NCBI RefSeq assembly: GCF_041260155.1
Contig: NC_091944.1
Location: 12,899,272-12,963,271, forward strand
Source: Ptychodera flava
Taxonomy: Eukaryota > Hemichordata > Enteropneusta > Ptychoderidae
Length of the DNA: 64,000 bases
Reading direction: 5' to 3'
The notes below the pieces were generated by a model. That model saw only the letters and a program-made list of their open reading frames with translations. It ran no database searches and was not told the origin of the DNA. Both the position numbers and the translations under genes were made by a program. This document shows, piece after piece, positions 1 to 14,154 of this stretch; the first letter of the stretch is position 1, and every line of letters starts with the position of its first letter.

Positions 1-1269
1 CCATATCTATTCAAAATTCTTGAGTAATAAATTGCGACTGTCCCTAAAAAAACACCAGCCCTCCCCTCCGTAATTTGTCCCTAACTTACATAGCAATAAA
101 ACCAATTGTTATGTAAATTAGCTGATACTGTTTCAGTTATTCATGGGTAAAATACTGCAGTGGTTGGGAGAGGGTCAAGTTTTAGAATGTCGGACAAGTG
201 GGAGGACCACATTTAGACAGGAGGATAGGGGAGAGTCACATTTTCGGTACAGGTGTGCAGGGAATTCCCCCGCCATCCCCTGTAATTACTATGGGGGCTC
301 CCTAAATTCGTATTGCTATGATGTGTGAAAGTTAGCCATTAGATTGGCTATAGTTGTAGTTGTGAGGAGAGGGTGGGGGAGCAAAGTATGTCTTTGCCCC
401 CCCCCCAAAAAAAAAAACCACTTCAGCATTGGGAAGGCAACTGCCCCCTGCCAACTGGTTCCTACGCCTACGACCTTTCCCTAGGGTTGTGTGATATTTA
501 GTCGTACACGATGCGCTCAATGATCATATCTCGACACATCATTTTAAAATTGAATTCAAAGCCGGCGCTAAGATGGAAATTTACCAAGCAGTCGATTGTT
601 TAGAGTGTCACCTCATATCTGTGGCAACCATTCATCCCCTCTCATGTAATACTCGTTATCCAGTTCGAAATCTCCCAAAAAGAGAAGCACTGATTCAACA
701 CAAATTTTTGCCTCACTCAGTACGCACCCGTCAGTCAAATTACTTACAAGAACGCCCTTAACGTTAATATGAACAATTTTTTTCAGTACGTCTAAGGTAT
801 AGCCTTCTCAGAAAGAGCTGTATGTACCGGGCGAGTGTCTAACAAGTGCTTATCTGACAAAATCGACCCATTTCATTGTAAACCTACTCGTGTCAGTAGA
901 AAATAAACCCCAACATAATTCATGCTCACTACTCTTATGATACAGTGTTCTTTACGAATCAACAAAATAATGAATTATACGTCGTGTCTTGTAGCTGAAA
1001 TACTTTGCTGTCGAAATAAAACGGAGATTAAATGTCCTCGGCCTTCCGAACAGTGTGTTATTAAATGCGCTTTAAAGCAACATTGTGAACTCAAAAGACT
1101 TGAAGACGAAGGAAGAGATACCTTACCGGTAGAGGCAGCGAAAGACGTAGTATATAGGTAGGTACAGAAACAACGGTGAGACAGTCATTTATAGTTCATT
1201 CGTCATATATCAGAGGTGATGCCGGGTGGAAGCAAAATTCAGTACTGTAATAAATTAATGAGTCAATAA

Positions 1270-1281
1270 TAGATAGATAGA

Positions 1282-1355
<74 letters not shown>

Positions 1356-1359
1356 ATAC
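1270..1359. repeat. (AAAT)n microsatellite
   Basis: About 20 copies of AAAT, preceded by a few GATA units and interrupted once near 1310. Confidence 0.95.
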
Positions 1360-1472
1360 ATGAATGAAACTGAGATTTCCATGGATACATGGTAACCGTT
1401 AGAAATGCCTTCTCGGCATTTAATAGAAAGAATCGTTTGGCTTCATTTAGAAAGTTGATACAATTAGTAAAG

Positions 1473-1478
1473 TTTATT
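1473..1478 (-). promoter_or_regulatory. Possible polyadenylation signal of gene B
   Basis: AATAAA on the minus strand, about 365 bases past the gene B stop. It is the nearest canonical hexamer I see before the A-rich microsatellite, where such hexamers are meaningless. Confidence 0.35.
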
Positions 1479-1840
1479 TTGTCATAATCTTTCCCGTAGG
1501 AATTGGGTGGGAAATTGGGTGGGACTAAATACATTTTCATTTGCTAAAGTGCATGCTTTTCCGATGCAATTTTAAAGTCACGATTTTTATAGCATTTATG
1601 TAGTTGAAGATTTTGATTTCGGGTTCCATGTATGTCAGCCAAGACGTCCTCGTCATATATCGACGACAAAATCTACCCTAGAAGTTCAGAAGTTGTCGAC
1701 AAATCCCCGGTTCTTCCGAAGCCAAAAAATTTTTTTAGCAAAAGAGCGCCATCACATCACATCGTCAGAGTAATGGCGGGTTCGAATAGTATGTTCTAAG
1801 CGCAGGTGGAGTCTTTTTGTGGCATTCCAATTTCTTTTGG

Positions 1841-1974
1841 TCAGTAAGTTTCAATACAGCTCTTTCCATCGTCCGCTATTGTGTATCCAGAATGGCAAGA
1901 ACAGTTGAAGAAATCACCGTAACTTCGACATAAATGTTCGCAGCCGCCATTTTGTTTGGCGCATTGGTTTGCTC
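1841..1974 (-). CDS. Gene B exon 3: EGF module and stop
   Basis: Acceptor ttttacag, phase 1. The cysteine pattern is C-x6-C-x3-C-x8-C-x-C-x12-C (NQCAKQNGGCEHLCRSYGDF, then FNCSC and GYTIADDGKSC), closely like the gene A modules. A TGA follows four codons after the last cysteine. No usable donor precedes the stop, so this is read as the terminal exon. Confidence 0.75.
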
Positions 1975-3783
1975 CTGTAAAAATAGAGGGAAAAGATGTC
2001 AGGATCACAACTTATAAAGGCTATCTCAAACCAATTATCATTGAACCATATCGAAAAAGGGACAGAAGCATTTAGAGGGCATGAAAGAATACAAAAGCGG
2101 TAACCTTATAGTGCTTTTTCATAATGAGCGAAAAAAAACATTTGGCAGCTAGCGTCAGGTTTCATTCAAGATGCAAAATTTTATCTCCCGCCTACGAAGA
2201 GATTATTAACCTGGCTCATCGAGTGAGATATTAAACTGCTGAATGCGAAGAAGTGTAGGATTTAAACGGTAAAGTGCTGAAGTGAGTTTTCACGGTAATA
2301 TCATTCTTATGCAATTACAATTATATATTTTGGCTTATCAAAATAATGTAAACCTAGTTTTATTTGAATAACTACACCCCGGGAAAAATGTTGTGGTGAA
2401 ACAGAACTGTTCCGACATCTCGTTGTCAAATTCATTAAAATCTAGCAATGTCATTGCCAACCAGTTTACTTTCTTTCGTATTTCTGATAATGGATGCTGG
2501 ACATTCTAAGTCTCTTGAATGCCATTCCCTTACTATAATTCTCACTTAAAGGGACAAAGTCGGCCATTTTTCATGAATTTTGTTTATGCAAGATACAATT
2601 TATACTGTTTGATATGTTGAAAGATTCTGAATGAATGGGTAACCATGCATATATTCGACCCTGGTTTTAGACACGGTAAATGAAACCATCGCGAACATGA
2701 ATTAATGGTCATGACCATTAATTCATTTTCGCAATGGTTTCATGTATCGTGTCTAAAGCCGGGGTCGAATATATGTATGGTCACCCATTCATTCAGAATA
2801 TTTTATCTTGTCAAACAATATAAATAGTATCTCGTATCAAACAAAATTCATGAAAAATGGCCGACTTTGTCCCTTTAACTACTGACATCAGTCAGCTACA
2901 GCTCCCATAATTGAGACTCACCAGACGATGCTTTTTGGACGTAAACTACAGCAAACACGATCGATCCGAAGACAATCACCATGGCAATAATGGAAACAAA
3001 AACTTTCAGGAAGGTTTGCTGATTCTTTTTCTGACAAAAACAAAGAAAATGTATGGCATTAAAAGCGAGCTGCCACTCAAGTGACAAAGACATTTTATCC
3101 CGCACTGCACACTCTAGTAAACAATATTACTTGTAATTTACATGTATTGCACTACACTACACTACACTACACTACACTACACTACACTACACTACACTAC
3201 ACTACACTACACTACACTACACTACACTACACTACACTACACTACATTACACTACACTACACTACACTACACTACACTACAATACACTACACTACACTAC
3301 ACTACACTACACTGCACTACACTACACTACACTACACAACACAACACAACACTACACTACACTACACTACACTGCACTACACTACACTACACTACACTAC
3401 ACTACACTACACTACACTGCACTGCACTACACTACACTACACTACACTACACTACACTACACTACACCAACCCCGTACATCACTGATGGACAGAACAAAA
3501 GGGAACATATAGCTACGTTGCATTAGAAATTGAGGGCGTCTTTGGAAGTGCGCCACCAAGCGACTGGCTTTTCGTCATCGTACAGACCGAAAGTTGTCTC
3601 AAGCCTTCCGCACTAAAAAAAGAGTAAGCAACAAATAAAACAAAAAAACAATCAAACAAAAAATTAGTAGCCAAGACTTTTTCTCGTTTGTACATGATAT
3701 TCTAAAACAAGTATTATACTTCCTACCTGCCCAGCGCTCCCTGATGACAGCAATGACCCCTCTTCCGTCTTATCTTCTGTCAT
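1841..3783 (-). CDS. Gene B: small type II membrane protein with a single EGF module (3 exons)
   Basis: Exons, in transcript order, are 3727-3783, 2922-3030 and 1841-1974. They join in phases 0 and 1 to give 100 codons including the stop (99 residues). Seen: an N-terminal tail of 19 residues, a basic stretch (KKNQQ), a hydrophobic segment at about residues 29-50 (VFVSIIAMVIVFGSIVFAVV), then one six-cysteine EGF module (about 58-95) and a four-residue tail ETY-stop. There is no signal peptide, and positive charge is heavier before the hydrophobic segment, so I infer N-in/C-out topology. E7-x3-L11-L12 fits the acidic dileucine sorting signal known for AP adaptors. Exon design matches the start of gene A 10 kb upstream in transcript order, so the two look like tandem duplicates. 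The EGF exon runs straight into a stop with no donor, hence the small size. Function unknown. Confidence 0.72.
2546..2878. mobile_element. Palindromic MITE with TTAA ends, in gene B intron 2
   Basis: The whole 333 bp folds back on itself. It starts TTAAAGGGACAAAGTCGGCC and ends with the reverse complement of that string. The dyad centre at about 2712 lies in TAATGGTCATGACCATTA. TTAA at both tips fits the TTAA target preference of piggyBac-like or Kolobok-like transposases (established for those superfamilies); which one moved it is unknown. It ends only 43 bp from the exon 2 donor. Confidence 0.9.
2922..3030 (-). CDS. Gene B exon 2: membrane anchor
   Basis: Acceptor tttttgtcag, donor gtgagt. 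It encodes KKNQQTFLK and then a ~22-residue hydrophobic run ending in VQKASS. It enters in phase 0 and leaves in phase 1. Confidence 0.78.
3147..3465. repeat. (ACACT)n pentanucleotide satellite in gene B intron 1
   Basis: About 63 tandem copies of a 5-bp unit with scattered substitutions (ACATT, GCACT, ACAAC variants). Long frames through it (TTLHY repeats) are artefacts of the repeat. Confidence 0.97.
3727..3783 (-). CDS. Gene B exon 1: cytoplasmic tail
   Basis: The reverse complement reads an ATG and 19 codons, MTEDKTEEGSLLSSGSAGQ, then a donor gtagga. Phase 0 at the end. It has the same length and phase as exon 1 of gene A. Confidence 0.72.
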
Positions 3784-6700
3784 AGTGATGTGCTCTGTAA
3801 TGAAACAAACATCACTATAAATGTGAGTAGTAATTCATTTATACATGAAATACATCGTAAAATGACACTTTCAGGTAAAGTAAGTGACTGAGTTTTCACA
3901 GCAAAATGTATCTTTCAGTTTTTACGACCTAATTATGGCGGAGACAGAGCGCATTTTTGTCATAATCTTGCAGGGCCTTCACGCTTAAGTTTATTGTTAA
4001 TTGAACGAGTTAAAACTTCAGGTTGTAAAGGCTCTGTTCTTATAAAATGATACGATGCAACACTTAAAGAAGGGGAGGATAATTCACGGTAGGTACCTTA
4101 AAACAATAGGGAATTGGACGGTTAAGAACGCTCGATATTTCCATGACGATCAACAGTGTCGAATTACCACCGTGCCTGTCATCCCCTCACACATACACAT
4201 AAATTACTTATTGCATAAACATTTTATATCTTCGTTTGGAAGGCAGAGAAGCTGTTTCATCTCTACGGACAGAGCTTAATCCGGGTACATCAACTTCGGG
4301 AATTAGCCAAACTCCTTTGCTTGTTGTTTAATGTTTTGCTATGACCATCGTTGTGATTTGTATTCAGTTTTGAATCTAATCTGATTTGCATTATGCTAAT
4401 TAGACAGATCATACATGGAATTGCCCTCAGTTTACTTATACACACACTTTATTAATAATTCTTCAGCGATATAAAATAATTTAGATTTTTAGACTGACTT
4501 AAAATATCAAGAAGAACTTCAGAGACAAAATCGTTAGCATTTTCCTCTAGCAGAATATCATTTGTGTGATACGACAAGTCTATCGAATTCTAGCGCGAGG
4601 ACATTTTATGTGTAAATACACTGGCTAAAACGTACATTTGGATAATGTGACCATGCGTTCAGCAGCCTTTTCATAACAAATACAGCCTGGAGAATGTGTT
4701 TCAATTAGACAACATACAATCCATCCGTTTACAAGCTAATGGACAAAGGGAGTTTCCGGGTCCACTCTTCTCCATAGGCTCCGCTGAGAAGGCCAGCTGT
4801 TCAATTAAATTCAATCCAATCATCAGGGGACAAATACCGCTTAAGAGGTTGGCAGATAGAGGACAACTTTATAACGTGATATAAAATACGATAAAAGTAA
4901 TTGTGTCCATTTCCCGTGATAGGGTGGTCCATCCCTTACATCAAATATTAGCTTTAATTATGAAATTGCACATTATATCTATGGTACTCCATCTTTTGTC
5001 GCACTGTCAGTATTACTATCGTATGAAGGCCTCACAGCTGGTTCAGAGGTAATTAGTATGACTTTTAATGAGAACTCGTTATTATTGTGTTATTCGATAT
5101 TTTACCCACATTTGAAACCATTCAACTATACTTTTTTCTCTAAACACAACTGTGTAAATATTATGAATCTAAATAGACTGTGTCGAATCATCGCGTCTTT
5201 GCCATGAGCTTTTACAACTTAAACAACAATTAAGCAACGAATAAAAGGCATACTGTTTCTCTTAAATTTTGCTTCTGTCATTTTAAAACATTTCGTAGCG
5301 ATCTCTGGTTTTTATCATTCTCTGTGAAAGTGATATATTTTCACCTATCATTGCATTTTAACTGAACTCCACTAGCTCTTATACGTCTGGGCTGACCCCT
5401 GCATTTTGTTCATTCAGTAAAACCATATTTCCCCTACAATCAAAATCATGGCAAAACGGGCAGTGTTCTGTTTGTACATGTGGAATGAGCAGAGTTATTT
5501 GTTGACAACTTGTCTGGAACTTATTTGTCAACAATACCATGGAATATAGTCAGTTTTCTCTATATTAGCCCACAGAACACTTGTATAGCTTAACTTACTT
5601 CATGAATGAGAAAAAAGAAAATGTATTTTTGTCATATGGCATGAACAAATGGAATATCATCAATATGTACAGTTTTTGTCATTGTATTTCTGAGGCTGCC
5701 GATGAGTATGTCAATGGAATGGTTGAGAGTCTCGGTATGATCAAACATAACATCATTTGCATTAATTTTTCAAGAATAATACGAATCATCGTTAAAACGC
5801 CACAAAAATGGCATGGCATCAACAGTGTAACCATTCTGGCGTATATACAGCAAACTCCGGGGGTGGGGGTTAGGCGTATGTGAATGAACAGCCATAACAA
5901 TATGTTTCGTTTCGTGACCTATGAATATAATACAATTATGATATTTTACAATCGTGTAAAATCTACCGTAGCTTGCTACTTGAAGTTAATGTGAATCAAA
6001 ACAACTACTGTAGTAATATAACCTTACTTTCCATACCAGAGAGACAGAAAATTATACACTTACATACTCCAAAAATGTTGAATGAATGAAAGAACCGAAG
6101 TCGAATGCGTGGGCCTTCTGTGTTACCGACGCAGCCGGATTTAATGGAGCGGACTATGCGTGCCATTAAATTATAATGACCATAATTATTCGCATATAGT
6201 GTTACGCAATAAAGGCACAACAAAAGGAAATATGACTAACTCGTTTATCCGCTTTTTACAACATCATGCCAGTCAAAATTATGAACCGAATTTATATTAT
6301 GTGATATTTGTTATCACTTTGGTCGCCAGAACAGCTCATCGCCGCGTAATTCTACTGTAAACATACTTGATATCGAGTACAGTTTATTCAGTATATGCAA
6401 GAAACAGTTGGTTTGGATGTGTTTTAAACGCTGTCCGACATTTTGTTTTCATATGGTAGACAACTACTTAAGGTATAAACATATTCTACATAATTTTAGG
6501 AACGGCTATAGCCCTACTGTCTATTATATAAAAACAATGACTTCATTTCCCGCCAGAACACTGGATGTTGAACAGTGCTTTGTCTATTTCACTGATTTCT
6601 GTACTTTCCCCAGTTCGACTTCGTTGTCAACTAACTACAAACTCACGCTATGTACTTTTTGTGTAAGGCAAAACGGCAGGGTCCCGTAAAACATCAGTTA

Positions 6701-9700
6701 TAATGGATATCAAAACGGGAGATCATAAGAGATGATCGTTTTTACTATGTCTGTACGGTAAAGTCATGCTTGAAACAAATGCTGCGAGCAGTTTTCTTAA
6801 TTCGGACAACATATTCTAAGGTGCTCTAACATACAATCATTGTTGCCCGGCGCGTGTACCAGAGAGCTTCCCTCGATCTTCTTCTAATGGACACATAGCT
6901 TAACTTGAACACTGAGGTCTGCCACCTACAAATCAGTCGTCAAGTACACGACAAAATGTGCTAAATTATTATCATTCAAATACTATTTTTGTCATATATT
7001 CAGACTTTGAAGTGGAAACGTCACAGTCTCAAATTGGTTAATTGAAAGTGAGATGTTGTGGCCTTTCGCAATACAGGCAGTGCACCCTTTGGCTCGCCCC
7101 TGTAGAGATTTTGTCTGGAAGCGTCCCTCACGTGGCCATGGCGTGTGAAGGTTGGTTCAAAATCGCACAAGAAGGAAATAGGAGATAGCGTCATACTTTT
7201 AGATCAATTATTGGTAAAGTTTTGAATGAGAGCAATCGAGAACGATATATTCCATGGTGTGATCTTGTTTAATCTTAAGTAACGATCAAAGACTGACGGA
7301 AATTTCCACGTCATAAACATTGTATAATGATGATAATTTTGTAGTTATCTAAGTTTAGAAAAGTATAATAACTTTGTAGTGAATGTACACTGACGACTTA
7401 GAATTTTGAGACGTTGAGTTTCACGTTGCCATCTACAAATAAAGATCTAAAGAGTTGCTACAATCAACATCTCGGTGTGTCAGCTTCAGTTACTGAAAGC
7501 ATTACGACCCAGACTGGTACCTCAACTCGTATTCCTCGTGACAATAATATTATATCCTGATAGTGCGATCGGAAAGGAGATTCCAAAGGGCCAGTTATCA
7601 AATATTTCCACTTTACGCGCTATTGTCTTTAATCGCCAGTGAGAACCTAACTTTAATTCTATTTAGAGCGATCTCAATGAAACCATGATGTCGTTTAACA
7701 TTAGAATTTGGCAATACTGCTTTTAGAATACTATCTGGGCTGGAAGAGCTGTCGCTTGATATTTCTCCTTGAGTTCCCGTACCAAGAAATGGAAAGGTCG
7801 AGCGACCCGTCTTCCACTCGTCTTATCCTGCTACAGATATGGGAGTTGAATTTAAAGTCTGAAATCTCAGAATTTCGCACTCCTGTGTGTATACGCAGAC
7901 AGTATAAAACAGTCGTGGCAACTACAAATCATACGAGACCTTTACTCACACGTCAATCGTAAGTGCATGTTTTGTTTATATACAAACAGAATGAAAAAGT
8001 GTCTTTCACAAGGAAAGGCTGGATTGAGCGTCGAGCCGTATAAGATGGAAGATAGAAATAATCAATAATAAAAAAAACACGACTCTTTCGAAATGAAGCC
8101 AGGAGATGTTGACCCTTTCATACTGCAAAAGACAGATAGACCTGATGTTTAAGGAATAATGTACCCCTAGGGCCTCCCGGCCCATGAAAGCAAACTTTGC
8201 GCGACACAATTTATAACAAGGCACAGCCGAGTGAATTATGGAATGGAAAGTTCGCTTTAGTCCATTACGGGCCAGGGAGGGGTTACATTATTGCCATCAT
8301 TTTATAGTTTTAGTAATGCCAGTGGATTTTCAGATTTAGAAAACATCATGGAGCCATCATGCTGGGTAATCGGATACAGTATCAGTAATAATCTTAGGGT
8401 ATGACGTCACCAAATTCACTGACATTGACAGAGCTATGATATAAGTTTATTAAACGTGAACACCATTCCATTTTCTTTGTCCTCCTCAGTGGCGATGTTA
8501 GGATTCTCGGCAATGTGTCCGCAGAGGGTTTTTAAAAGTAAGACTCCAGATCTTTCCCAGTATATTTACGAACAAGAACCGCTCTTATCGTATTACGACG
8601 GGTTTTCGATACATATATGCTCTCAGCGTTGAAAGTGGACAGTGAAATCAGGTTTGGATTACAATAAGGGTTTAAATTTATACAGTATTTCGTGATGTCT
8701 TTTTTTTTAAATTTTAATGAAGGTAAATATTTCTTCTCTTGAAATGCTGTATATCATTCTCTAGACAGCAGAAGCGAATCTATGTCGATGTGTATAGATT
8801 TGAATGTAATCGGCGATTTCACTGCAAAGTGTTCTAGAAGCACTTGAAATAAGGAGCAACCCGTTTGGCACCGTCTTTCCATTTAATCCGACCGGGTTTT
8901 GTTTATCTGCCACGAAAAGATTGTATATCGCCATCAACGGTGGATTAAAACGCTGATTTCGAATTAGTATAAATTCAAATGTGAAACTCAGTCACTTATC
9001 TGCGCTCCATGAGTTAACGAACGTCACCACCTAACTCTTAGTGTAGCGCTCGCCATGATAAACAATCGCAAGTATGTCAGCTATTTCATAAACTCTGCCA
9101 AGAAAGAGGTTCCAGTATGAGCCGAACACAAACGTATCGTGGTCAGAACAGGCCGACCATTACATTGATTTGTATATGCAACGTGAAATTATGTCAAAGT
9201 ATTTAATTTACTGTTGCCTGAAGTGAGAACACGCTCACAAGACTTCGCTAATTCCGGCAGCTTTTGACAAATATCAGTCATAAATATTACTTGCTTTGTC
9301 AAAAATAAGCCACAAGTATGAGTAACTTGACTGCAACGTCAAGGTCGAGTATTTTGAGAAAGCGAATGAGCTGGCACAAAATACTGTGTGCAAAGACATA
9401 CAGGTGAATGCATGCCAACATGACGTCATAGACATGCACCGAAAGAATATTTCCTGTATCACTAAGCCGTATTCGAAGTGCATTCCATGAATTAAACTTT
9501 ATTTAGTGTTTCCTGATATTTTTACAGTTGGCACAGAGGATGATCTTCATATAAACTGACATAGTAGTTAAGTTTATCCATTAAATAAAATAATACAGTA
9601 TGACCAGATTTCTTGCCATATCTTACACTGGAGGACTTAATATTCGACCATCCACATTCAATATTGGCTTGAAAGAGTGTGTCCTGGCGGAATGGCGCCC

Positions 9701-12700
9701 GAATGTAAAAGGCAAACACAGGCCTATTCTACAGCTTTTCAAATATTTGAACGAACGGGGACAAAAGGAGTTGATAAAACCACCAAACGACAGCAGGTAC
9801 TATGTACAACAGAGTATGTTTGGTCAGTATAAGCATCGGAATTTTTTTAAATCAATTCATGCTATCCATTTTTAAGCGACAATACGATAAAGGTCGTCAG
9901 TAGCATAAAAAAAATTTACAAACTCTGTACGTACCTTATCCTTTCTATCCTGTCCGTGTCGCCATGTCACTCTCTGATATATTCAAATTACCGCGATAAC
10001 GAAGCCAAGCTTCTATTTATAGGGTATTTGAATAAAACCTCCCAACCAAAGCATACTATCGGGTGCGTATTTTTGTCAAAAACAATTATTTTTGATGGTA
10101 GTTTGGGAAAGTCAGCTTATCTCTCCGTTGACTTATTCTGACGACAGTGGATGTTGCGGGTTCACGAATTTACGAATTCAACCACAGTTAATATATTCCT
10201 ACCGAGTCTGCAATTCAGGTATTATGTAAATCCATGGAGCCAAAAAATAAGATGTCTATCGAGTATAGTCATCAAAACTGGGACAAATATACGTATCACA
10301 TGATTTAGATAAACTGAACGGGCTTTTCTCTTCTCAAATTTGATTGATAATAACTCCATTTCAGCATACATGTCGAGCAGACGAACAAACACGTGAGGGT
10401 TTCTGAACGCAGCTACGTTTACGTGTACACTGTACGAAATAAATATTTCAATTTACTCACATGAACGGATTCTGCCACCTTTGAAAGCGTACAGTTTTCA
10501 GGATAAGGCTAAATTTGCATTGTAGGATTCGTCTCTAAATGACACAAAGTTCTTAGCATAAATTTACGAGGGTCAAAATCACAAACAAATGAACGAAAGT
10601 ATGTATCACTCCGCCGCTCAGATGAACTGGCGTATCGCCTAATAAAAACAAAACGTACCATCGTTTAAAAGAAATAAGTTGATATTTCATTGGTTATAAG
10701 ACCTGTTCGTCTTTGAGTGATCTAACGAATTCGATGATAATGTTAAGTCTTTGCAACTTGAAAATGGTCGGCGTGTTTTCACTGAATTGAATATATCTCT
10801 GAGCCGTGAAAATTCATGCGAAAAGCAGATAACTATGGAGTTACTGAGCTGTCCAATGGGAAGACACGGCCTGAAAAGGATTCTTCAGAGCACTAAGCTT
10901 TGATGATTTCACTTCGATAAAGTTCTTAGATTTACAGGAATATCACAGATTATTGCTTCTAGTGTGTCAATAAGTACCCTATTTAAAGGTAGGCAGAAGT
11001 GAGCTATCACTTAACATTATCTACTACGAATGTTACGACATTTGTAGTTTATTTTGTTATATTTACAGCTGTAATAACAAATTTTCAAGAGTCAACAACC
11101 TTTGTCTAAAATTACATCCAGCTATTTCACTTTTAGCAGAACGATATGGATATTTCTATTTCCTGGCACCGTCGATCTCTTCAAATTTCTCAAGTACGAT
11201 TTATTGCCAAATATGAAGAATGAAGATACCAACAACATCGAAATTACCATATTGATTTTTTCACTTCGTTCGCATCAATGAATTATGATAGTAGTGGTCA
11301 CTAGTGGTTCATTGACCTGAAAATTTTAGCACCGTTTCTCGCCGGGAAAACAACCAATCACAGGGGCGTCCTTGCCATTCATCATCGTGACATTAATGAC
11401 ATGGCAATTGCAGCTTGATGTCGATCGCCTCTTCTCAAACACGTGTTGATATCATATTTTCAAGTATGTATGACAGACTACCATTGATATTATTTTGGAC
11501 GCAATTGAAAAATATTCATGCGTCAAAGATGATACGATATGCGTAGTTAATCTGACGTTGGTGGCGCTGCTCAGCACCTACTGTCTCGACAACCAAACTA
11601 AATCGATGTTACCTTTTTCAGATATTCATCGCGCGCAAGTTTAAACTCTAAACGACGCAGCCGTCCTTTTGTAAAAGGCCTTCCATTACAATAGGCTGTC
11701 AGATTTGAAGTATAAATTTCGAAAACAATATCGATAGCGCTATATAGAATAAAGTTACTAAAGAATGGTACTATATTTGTACACGTCATACCAGCCATAT
11801 CTAGTCACCAGCATTGTCCCCGTACATTTCATCATTTTTGTTCAGTCCTGTGCAATTATAAAATGCCATACAATGTTCAAGTCAGAACTTAGTACAGTAT
11901 CCTTGAATTCGCTGTCTTAACGCTTAAATTACCTGCGGTGTGATGTAGGTAGAAACTACAAAGATTAAACAACTGATATCAAGTATTGATATCAATTACA
12001 TTGAAATAAATATTTACTTTCATAATTTGGCCTCCATAAGGTTTGTATACAGCACAAATTATTGTGGTATTTGAATGTAGGCTGGACATCAACCACGAGT
12101 ACATTCTAAATTGACTTGTCAACACGTGCATTCAAGTTAGTTTTGGAGAATGAAGAACGCGCGCGGTTCTTTTTGTTGAAAATAATGAAATTTTTTGAAA
12201 TGACACTGTCATACCCAAGTATCTATTTTATTGTTTATAACGGACATTAATGCCAACGAGTAAACAAACAAATTGAATTATGGAAGTAATACAGTGACTG
12301 GACACATATTTCGTTTCGGATAGGGAATCGCCGATGTAGTTTTAATGTCTCCTTTCTTGCAATCGAAGAAACTTGAATTTATTTCATGAGACAAGTTTGC
12401 GTTCACTTTCAATTAGGAAACAATCTATGTCAATGTCGACATCTCCAGCTCCCCGCAGTGACTTACCAGTATCGACAACATAAGGCAAATTCTTTTCATA
12501 AGGAAGCTCGCGCAACGAAACTGAAGGGCCTAGGCGTTTGCTAAACATTTTCTCAGGGAAACTATAAACAATGATTGTGTTTTATAAACAAGAATAAAAA
12601 ATCAGAAATCAGCATGGAGGTTTTAGTTCGAGAAACAATCAATAAAAATGATATTTGAAATTCAAAATGGCTGCTATACCAAGGTTAACTACTCCATGGG

Positions 12701-14154
12701 AAATTATTAAATTTTCAAGACATGGTGGTGAAAACAGTAACTCTAGAAGCTTCAAAATGAATCCAAATAAGTAACAATGGCATGTTGTATCATAACAGCT
12801 TTGTGAAACAACATTTCTGCTGCAGATTTTGTTTCAGAAATCGTCAATTTATCATGTCGTGTAAATTTTCATGTTCCTGACCTGGTTCGTATTGTTTCAA
12901 TTTTTTAAAAAAAGCCGCCCTTTAGGCCAAGAAAAATAGAAAGTTTGTTTCTCATACTTGCGCGCGTCAATTCAGACCCACCGCGTCAATCTTTTTTCCG
13001 CTCATGAGGAAATAAAATGAAAAAAAAAACCGCAAAAAACGCAACGATGGTGCATATCACAGTGCTGTATAAAACAGAATCGTAAACAAAATAATTGACA
13101 CTAACATTACATTCAGAACTGTACATATGTGTCACTGTTACATTACCCTGTCAAAACTGTGCATTGCTGCACTAAAAGTCAAACCGTAGAAATGTTGCTA
13201 TACAAAGATAATAAAGCAACACTGCTGGGCATTTATCTCTGCGGGCATTCCTGTATTGTTTTCATGTCTTTTCCGCGTTCTTGTTGATTGAAGAATAAAA
13301 CAATTGAGAGTGAAAGAAACATCGCGTTACCGCATCATTGTGAAATATGTCTAGGATGAGAAACAATCTTTTTATTTTTCTTGGCTTTAGCGGTTGGTAT
13401 ATATTTTGGCGCATCCTTTCAGCCATACCTGCATTTTACAGGTATATTAACAGATTAATAAATCTCTTTCAGTCAGTGAAATAACATTACTTCGGCATGA
13501 AACTAAAACAATAATAATACGTGCGAAACAGGTAACGCAAAAGATAAAAGAGTGGACCTATGTAACAGTACTATGAGCTGATAGAAAAAACAATTTGGAA
13601 AAATAAAACAATTATAAAATGAGGGAGAACATCCTTAAAAGGATTTATTATCTAGATAATAAATGCATTGGAATACCTGCGACTTAGTTCAGAGATTCGC
13701 AAGTAATTTCTACATCGAGTCGACAATTTTTGAAGTGATGATTGAAGTAACATAGGTAGGCAGGCATTGTTATAACCTTTTCTCGCTAAAACGAAGTTAC
13801 AGACAAGAATATTAAGTAAATGTTTGCTATAATGATATGCAACTGTCAGAGTAGAGTGAATGTAGTGTATACCATTACTGGGCGAAGCTGTATCGCACTC
13901 ATTACAACGTATAACAATGACAACGTATCTAATTAAACGAAATCATGAGAAACATAGTGTACGTCCTTCTAATTTTATAGAACGTCAAACAAAACCAAAT
14001 AAACCTGCATGTAATTGTATTCATGCTTTGCAAAGTGACTACTCGATTGTGAACTTGGTCGCAATATTTTAAAACTTGCATGCAAATTTTTTTATCTCAT
14101 GTAAGTCCGTCCGTTTGTATTTGTTGACAAACTGATGTATTTAATATACTCCCA
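3784..14154. other. Intergenic region between genes B and A, no gene seen
   Basis: About 10.4 kb. I checked open frames on both strands for known domains, cysteine patterns and phased splice sites and found nothing I can support. No large tandem or inverted repeat stands out by eye. It should hold the gene B promoter (near 3.8 kb) and the 3' end of gene A (near 13.6-14.1 kb). Confidence 0.5.
13644..13649 (-). promoter_or_regulatory. Possible polyadenylation signal of gene A
   Basis: AATAAA on the minus strand about 510 bases past the stop. Other A/T-rich hexamers lie nearby, so the choice is weak. Confidence 0.25.

Larger units (their letters stand above)
1..1840. other. Flank downstream of gene B, no gene seen
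   Basis: Short open frames here lack any family resemblance or splice logic. Contents are a C/A-rich run near 398-417, a tetranucleotide microsatellite at 1270-1359 and the presumed gene B 3' UTR. Confidence 0.5.

Noticed and set aside
3081..3512. Long open frames of repeated TTLHY
   Set aside because: They are the translation of the 5-bp satellite, which cannot make stops in several frames; not a gene.
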